Shown here one piece after another: positions 14,400 through 17,670 of a stretch of 17,670 nucleotides of DNA. A program made the translations under genes and the position numbers. The DNA is from JBFLXN01 sp040755715 [NCBI: Candidatus Edwardsbacteria bacterium] (GTDB lineage Bacteria > Edwardsbacteria > AC1 > JBFLXN01): positions 1-17,670 of the forward strand of contig JBFLXN010000046.1 of NCBI GenBank assembly GCA_040755715.1, given 5' to 3'. The notes under the pieces were generated by a model. The model was not told the origin of the DNA. It made no database searches and worked only from the letters and a program-made list of their open reading frames with translations. The number at the start of each line of letters is the position of its first letter. The first letter of the stretch is position 1.

Positions 14400-14798
14400 A
14401 TGCGCAAAGAAGCAGAAAGATGGTTAAAACAAGCGGAAGCTGACTTAAAAGCAGCAAAAGACAACCTTGAGGATAAGAATTACAACTGGAGTTGTTTTCA
14501 AAGTCAGCAGAGCGGAGAAAAGGCATTAAAAGCTTATCTCTACAACCTTGGATATACTTCGCTGTTAACTCATTCCATAAAGGTTCTTTTGAAAAACTGC
14601 ATTAAAAAAGAGAAAGGTTTTGAAACCTTAAGAGAATCGGCAAGAACACTTGATATGTATTACATTCCCACAAGATATCCTAATGGACTAGACGAGGGAA
14701 TTACCCCGTCCGAATATTTTGATATGAAGGATGCAGAAAAATGCTTAAAGTATGCAACATTGATATTGAAAAAAGTAAAGAAATTCTTAAAGAGGTAG
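14400..14798 (+). CDS. HEPN-domain protein of a HEPN/MNT pair
   Basis: A 132-residue all-alpha HEPN protein. AERWLKQAEADLKAAKDNL (residues 5-23), CFQSQQSGEKALKAYLYNLG (about 37-56) and LDMYYIPTRYPN followed by DAEKCLKYATLIL match the HEPN family. Many HEPN proteins paired with a minimal nucleotidyltransferase are RNase toxins neutralised by AMPylation; others are inactive. I do not see a clear R-x(4-6)-H RNase motif in the usual C-terminal place, so its toxicity is uncertain. A strong GAGGAGGT (14388-14395 region) precedes the ATG. The last 58 bases overlap the MNT gene, so the pair is translationally coupled. Confidence 0.85.
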   Translation: MRKEAERWLKQAEADLKAAKDNLEDKNYNWSCFQSQQSGEKALKAYLYNLGYTSLLTHSIKVLLKNCIKKEKGFETLRESARTLDMYYIPTRYPNGLDEGITPSEYFDMKDAEKCLKYATLILKKVKKFLKR

Positions 14799-15067
14799 AA
14801 ATATTTGCTAAGAAGATTAAGAAAGAATTCCATGCAGAAATCTATCTTTTTGGGTCTTTTGCCAGGGGTGAAATTCACGAAGGAAGCGATATTGACTTAA
14901 TAATCGTTGGTGATTTCAAAGGTAGAATTTTTGAAAGGATAGAGGAAGTTTTGAAATTAACAGATTTGCCTATTGAACCACTCGTCTATACGCCTAAAGA
15001 ATTCCAGCGGATGAAGAAAACCAGTATTTTTTTAAAGGAAGTCATAAAGGCAGGAAAAAGATTGTGA
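14741..15067 (+). CDS. Minimal nucleotidyltransferase (MNT) of a HEPN/MNT pair
   Basis: A 108-residue DNA-polymerase-beta-like nucleotidyltransferase. IYLFGSFARGEIHEGSDIDLIIV (residues 34-56) holds the GSFARG loop (38-43) and the metal-binding aspartates D50 and D52. A third acidic position is plausible at the glutamate in LPIEPLVYT. In characterised HEPN/MNT (type VII) systems this protein is the antitoxin and adenylylates the HEPN partner. The ATG at 14741 lies inside the HEPN gene. No other in-frame start precedes the catalytic loop sensibly, so the overlap appears genuine. Complete and intact. Confidence 0.88.
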   Translation: MLKVCNIDIEKSKEILKEVEIFAKKIKKEFHAEIYLFGSFARGEIHEGSDIDLIIVGDFKGRIFERIEEVLKLTDLPIEPLVYTPKEFQRMKKTSIFLKEVIKAGKRL

Positions 15068-15107
15068 AAAGGGTTCTGCCCTTCAAGGAGAGGAGGTACA
15101 GCGTTAA

Positions 15108-15647
15108 ATGATAAAACCGAAAGACTTCATCAAAATTTTCCCTGAACTTGAAGAAATTTCTGACAACGGCCTTAAAGAAGGCGTGATTAAAATCTGGCTT
15201 TTGGCAATAAAAAGAGGAAAATGGAAAAGTTTGGAAAACATTCCTTTTACACTTCTAATCCCGACCAAGATTTCTTTAATTGAACACACTCGCCGAGTAA
15301 CCAGAATGGCAATGGCGATTGTCAGAGAAAGAAAAGACTTAAATCTTGATTTAATCATCGCCGGTGGCTTAACTCATGATGTCGGAAAACTTTTGGAATA
15401 CGAAAGGAAAGAAGGTAAGGTGATAAAATCAAAATTTGGTTCTATGATGCGACATCCGGTTTCTGGTGCTGCTCTGGCTTTAAAGGTTGGACTGCCAAAA
15501 GAAGTTGCCCATATCATTGCCGCACATTCGGAAGAAGGAGAAAAGGTTAAAAGGATCCCCGAGGCAATCGCTATTCATCACTGCGATTTTATTGATTTTG
15601 AAATTGAAAAGAACCAGATAGAGACGAGACATGAGAGATGGAGATAA
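15108..15647 (+). CDS. HD-domain metal-dependent phosphohydrolase
   Basis: A 179-residue HD-domain protein. The metal-binding set is visible: H60 in IEHTRRVTRMA, the HD pair H90-D91 in GGLTHDVGKLLEY, H116 in MRHPVSGA, H140 in IIAAHSEEG and D160 in HHCDFIDFE. Such proteins hydrolyse nucleotides or other phosphoesters; the substrate is unknown. GGAGG just upstream of the ATG supports the start. The last ten residues (170-179) are encoded by the left inverted-repeat arm of the stem-loop element beginning at 15615. The original C-terminus therefore seems to have been replaced or extended when the element arrived. The core domain is complete, so activity may be retained. Confidence 0.82.
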   Translation: MIKPKDFIKIFPELEEISDNGLKEGVIKIWLLAIKRGKWKSLENIPFTLLIPTKISLIEHTRRVTRMAMAIVRERKDLNLDLIIAGGLTHDVGKLLEYERKEGKVIKSKFGSMMRHPVSGAALALKVGLPKEVAHIIAAHSEEGEKVKRIPEAIAIHHCDFIDFEIEKNQIETRHERWR

Positions 15648-16040
15648 ACAAGAAAGGAGGTCAGGGGTGTTTAAGTTTGAAAGGCTTGAAGTATGGAAGA
15701 AAGCAATAGCATTTGCTGACAAAATCAATTTATTGACAGAAAAGTTACCACAAAGAGAACAGTTTTCATTAGGAGAACAGCTGCGGAGAGCAAGTTTGTC
15801 TATTCCAACAAATATAGCGGAAGGCACAGGCAGAGACGGAGTTAAGGAGGCAAGGTATTTCTACCCGATAGCAAAAGGCTCAGTTTACGAAGTGGCAAAT
15901 CTCTTAGTAATTTGTAGAATCAGGAAACATCTTAGTGATGAAAGGTATGAAGAGATGTACGAGCAAGCAGACGAAATAGCAAAGATGTTAACCGGTTTAA
16001 GGGGCAAATAGTCTCTATCTTAATTCTCTATCTCTATCTG
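15615..16040 (+). mobile_element. Stem-loop element carrying an S23-type (IVS) gene, copy B
   Basis: cagatagaga (15615-15624) is exactly complementary to tctctatctg (16031-16040). Further in, agatggaga (15636-15644) pairs with tctctatct (16012-16020), with one G-U pair, and a gaga/tctc block lies between. The arms enclose one S23-type ORF almost exactly. The left arm forms the 3' end of the HD gene; the right arm ends 19 bases before sucC. The sequence differs from the arms of copy A, but the architecture is identical. Confidence 0.55.
15667..16011 (+). CDS. Four-helix-bundle protein (23S rRNA IVS/S23 family), second copy
   Basis: A 114-residue member of the same family as the gene at 3708, with FKFERLEVWKKA, LGEQLRRASLSIPTNIAEGTGR and AKGSVYEVANLL. 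The start is a GTG with a near-perfect Shine-Dalgarno, AAAGGAGGT (15653-15661), five bases upstream. The frame is open to an ATG at 15631, but that would add residues encoded by the repeat arm and would overlap the HD gene's end, so the GTG is preferred. In contrast to the copy at 3708, this one has its own strong ribosome-binding site. The function of the family is unknown; oligomeric bundles and a link with structured RNA are known. Confidence 0.9.
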   Translation: MFKFERLEVWKKAIAFADKINLLTEKLPQREQFSLGEQLRRASLSIPTNIAEGTGRDGVKEARYFYPIAKGSVYEVANLLVICRIRKHLSDERYEEMYEQADEIAKMLTGLRGK

Positions 16041-16059
16041 TAGGTGAGGAGAAAAATTT

Positions 16060-17235
16060 ATGCGACTTTATGAATACGAAGGGAAGTTACTCTTTCGTCA
16101 ATACAAAATTTCTATCCCTGAAGGTCTGGTGGTCAGTTCCCCGGAAGAATTAAAAGAGGTTGATTATCCTGTCGTGCTTAAAGCCCAGACCTTCGTCGGC
16201 GGAAGAGGAAAAGCTGGCGCCATTAAATTTGCTTCCAATATAAAAGAAGCGAAGAAAGGAATTGAAGAGCTTCTCAAGATAAAAATCCATAACTACGAAG
16301 TCCCAAAAGTCTTGATAGAAAAGAAAATAGAAATTCAAAAAGAATTCTATTTGAGTGCTACCATTGACCGTTTGGTTCACAAACCACTACTAATCGCCTG
16401 CGCCGAGGGCGGAATGGAGATTGAAGAAATTGCTAAAGAGAAGCCTTCTGCAGTGAAACGATACTATCTTGAACCAGACGAGAAAATAAATCCAGAACTT
16501 GCGTCAAGAATAGCTTCGGAAATGGGATTTAAGGGGGAGTTAGCAGGTAGACTGGCGGAAATTGGTTTTGCTATTTATAATTTATTTTGTGATTATGAAT
16601 GTAAACTGGTGGAAATCAATCCCCTGGTTTTGACCAAGGACAATCAAATTCTGGCCATTGATGCTAAAGTTGATTTAGATGAAGATGCGATGTTCAGACA
16701 TCCTCAACTGAAAGAATGGAGAATTGAGCCAAGACACGAAATTGGTGAATTGACTGAACGGGAGAAAATTGCTAAACAGGCTGGTATCCCCTATGTTGAC
16801 CTAAATGGCGAGGTAGGTGTTTTTCCGGGGGGGGCAGGATTTGGCATTGCCGCCATTGATTTAATTAAACACTACGGCGGTGAGCCAGCTAACTTTATGG
16901 ATTCTGGTGGTGCCCCTACACAAGAGCGACTTCGCCTGATGCTGGGTTTGTTGATGGATAATCCCAAGGTTAAAGTAATCTTTGGCGCCAGATTCGGTGG
17001 AATCTCCCGCTGTGACGATTGGGCAAAAGCGGTAGTGCAATATGTCCTGGAAAATAAACCACAAAAACCGATGATTATGCGAATGGCCGGAAATATGGAA
17101 GAAGAAGGCAGAAAAATTCTCCAAGAGGCAATAACTCAATATCCAGAACTTTTTAAGAATATAAAAATTTATCGCTACGATACGCCGATTGAGGAAGTGA
17201 TTCAAGAAGCAGTGCGGATAAGCAAAAGACAGTAG
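16060..17235 (+). CDS. sucC: Succinate-CoA ligase beta subunit-like (ATP-grasp)
   Basis: The nucleotide-binding beta subunit of an acyl-CoA synthetase (ADP/GDP-forming), normally interconverting succinyl-CoA and succinate with ATP formation. The N-terminal ATP-grasp domain has VVLKAQTFVGGRGKAGAI (residues 38-55), LVEINPLVL and AIDAKVDLDEDA. The C-terminal ligase domain has GGEPANFMDSGGAP and FGGISRCDDWAKAV. The 391-residue length matches E. coli SucC. Two places depart from the textbook pattern: FPGGAGFGIAAIDLI, where most have VNGAGLAMATMDLI, and GARFGGISRCDD, where most have NIFGGIxRCD; a different acyl-CoA substrate is possible. The Shine-Dalgarno is GAGGAG near 16045-16050. The alpha subunit (sucD), usually directly downstream, is absent: a 435-base non-coding stretch follows. 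Confidence 0.87.
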   Translation: MRLYEYEGKLLFRQYKISIPEGLVVSSPEELKEVDYPVVLKAQTFVGGRGKAGAIKFASNIKEAKKGIEELLKIKIHNYEVPKVLIEKKIEIQKEFYLSATIDRLVHKPLLIACAEGGMEIEEIAKEKPSAVKRYYLEPDEKINPELASRIASEMGFKGELAGRLAEIGFAIYNLFCDYECKLVEINPLVLTKDNQILAIDAKVDLDEDAMFRHPQLKEWRIEPRHEIGELTEREKIAKQAGIPYVDLNGEVGVFPGGAGFGIAAIDLIKHYGGEPANFMDSGGAPTQERLRLMLGLLMDNPKVKVIFGARFGGISRCDDWAKAVVQYVLENKPQKPMIMRMAGNMEEEGRKILQEAITQYPELFKNIKIYRYDTPIEEVIQEAVRISKRQ

Positions 17236-17391
17236 AATAAAAAAAATGTAACAAAATTCAGCCTCGTAGAGGCGTTCTGTTTGTAGTAGAATAAAAAAAA
17301 TGTAACAAAATTCAGCCTGGTAGAGGCGTTCTGTTTGTAGTAGAATAAAAAAATGTAACAAGATTCAGCCTGGTAGAGGTGCTCTGTTTGT
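17231..17391. repeat. Three tandem 54-bp repeats starting in the sucC stop codon
   Basis: Units begin at 17231, 17285 and 17339 (54, 54 and 53 bases), each starting agtagaataaaa and ending ctgtttgt. The units differ at only a few positions. Each contains an imperfect hairpin (acaaa...tttgt around gcct...aggc). The first unit includes the sucC stop codon TAG. The period is a multiple of three, so a minus-strand frame crosses the array, but it also runs antisense through sucC and is not believable as a gene. Confidence 0.85.
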
Positions 17392-17479
17392 AGAGCGAGG
17401 TTTCACGAAATTCAAAGGTTTGAAAAATTGCCCTCCACCTCTATTTAAAATGGGCAAAAATCAAGAAAAAGTGGCGAAT

Positions 17480-17530
17480 TGTGATTTGCTCCTCCCAATG
17501 ACACTTAACAGGCATTTTGCAGAAGTCTTT
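17480..17530. repeat. Dispersed spacer repeat, copy 2
   Basis: caatgaca (17496-17503) and cattttgcagaa (17513-17524) repeat the pair found at 14349-14376 in the same order and nearly the same spacing. Similarity extends a few bases further on both sides. Confidence 0.55.
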
Positions 17531-17609
17531 ATTGTTTACAGTTGGTACTGTCAAAAATAGTATGATAGATATGGAGGATTTTCATAGGTAGGAGTATGCT
17601 GATGTGTTT

Positions 17610-17654
17610 GCCTGTCTGGGCTTGGGCTATTTCAGAAGCCCCGCCCAGACAGGC
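17610..17654. repeat. Long hairpin with a 12-bp perfect stem
   Basis: gcctgtctgggc (17610-17621) pairs exactly with gcccagacaggc (17643-17654). An inner stem gggct/agccc (17624-17628 with 17637-17641) extends it, leaving an eight-base loop. No T-run follows, so it is more likely a dispersed palindrome than a terminator. Confidence 0.75.
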
Positions 17655-17670
17655 AGGAGAAGAGAAGTCA

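Larger units (their letters stand above)
17236..17670. other. Non-coding right end of the window
   Basis: No credible gene is seen here. After the tandem repeats come a ttcaaa/tttgaa dyad (17411-17424), a ttgccc/gggcaa hairpin (17428-17457), the second copy of the dispersed spacer repeat (17480-17530), a symmetrical acagt-tggt-actgt (17538-17551) and the long hairpin at 17610-17654. A weak promoter-like pair, TTTACA (17535-17540) and TAGTAT (17558-17563) with a 17-base spacer, may drive a gene beyond the right edge; it overlaps the symmetrical site, which could be an operator. Confidence 0.5.

Noticed and set aside
16861-17361. Minus-strand frame with a repeated peptide over the tandem array
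   Set aside because: It runs antisense through sucC, and the repeated peptide is simply the 54-bp repeat read in an open frame; there is no ribosome-binding site or family similarity.
17231-17391. Possible CRISPR array
   Set aside because: Units are contiguous, without unique spacers, and no cas genes are present.

Overview
The window reads as chromosomal DNA from a Gram-negative, probably uncultured bacterium. TolC-type and PorV/FadL-like outer-membrane proteins imply two membranes. A GWxTD-domain lipoprotein-like secreted protein, S23-type four-helix-bundle (23S rRNA intervening-sequence) genes, a REP-associated Y1 transposase, AbiEii and HEPN/MNT modules, and many short palindromes in spacers and inside genes resemble metagenome-derived candidate phyla such as WOR-3/Stahlbacteria or its relatives. 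That placement is an inference; no 16S rRNA or other marker decides it. Every convincing gene lies on the + strand, and I found no convincing minus-strand gene and no tRNA.

Layout. (1) 137-657: RNase P RNA (rnpB) behind a near-consensus sigma70 promoter. (2) 663-880: a non-coding spacer full of nested repeats. (3) 885-2138: a GT-B-like glycosyltransferase carrying a dyad-rich in-frame insert. (4) 2355-8570: a MacAB/TolC-type efflux cluster: outer-membrane TolC-like protein, an S23-type gene wedged in, HlyD/MacA adaptor, ABC ATPase, FtsX/MacB permease and an outer-membrane beta-barrel protein. (5) 8797-9676: a small DUF6922-like protein overlapping an AbiEii-type nucleotidyltransferase, probably a toxin-antitoxin pair. 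(6) 9693-13782: SppA signal-peptide peptidase, a REP-type transposase, RarA recombination ATPase and a GWxTD protein. (7) 13806-14297: a LeuD-type dehydratase small subunit. (8) 14400-15067: a HEPN/MNT pair. (9) 15108-17235: an HD-domain protein, a second S23-type gene and a SucC-like CoA-ligase beta subunit. (10) 17231-17670: a non-coding end with three 54-bp tandem repeats and several hairpins.

The most unusual theme is structural. Both S23-type genes are enclosed by long inverted repeats that would fold the transcript into a stem with the gene in the loop, as in 23S rRNA intervening sequences, yet both sit between protein genes. The second one supplies the last ten codons of the upstream HD gene. 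Separately, perfect or near-perfect palindromes sit in-frame inside three protein genes and in rnpB, suggesting a population of small palindromic elements tolerated within genes. No CRISPR array, origin or complete classical insertion sequence was seen.
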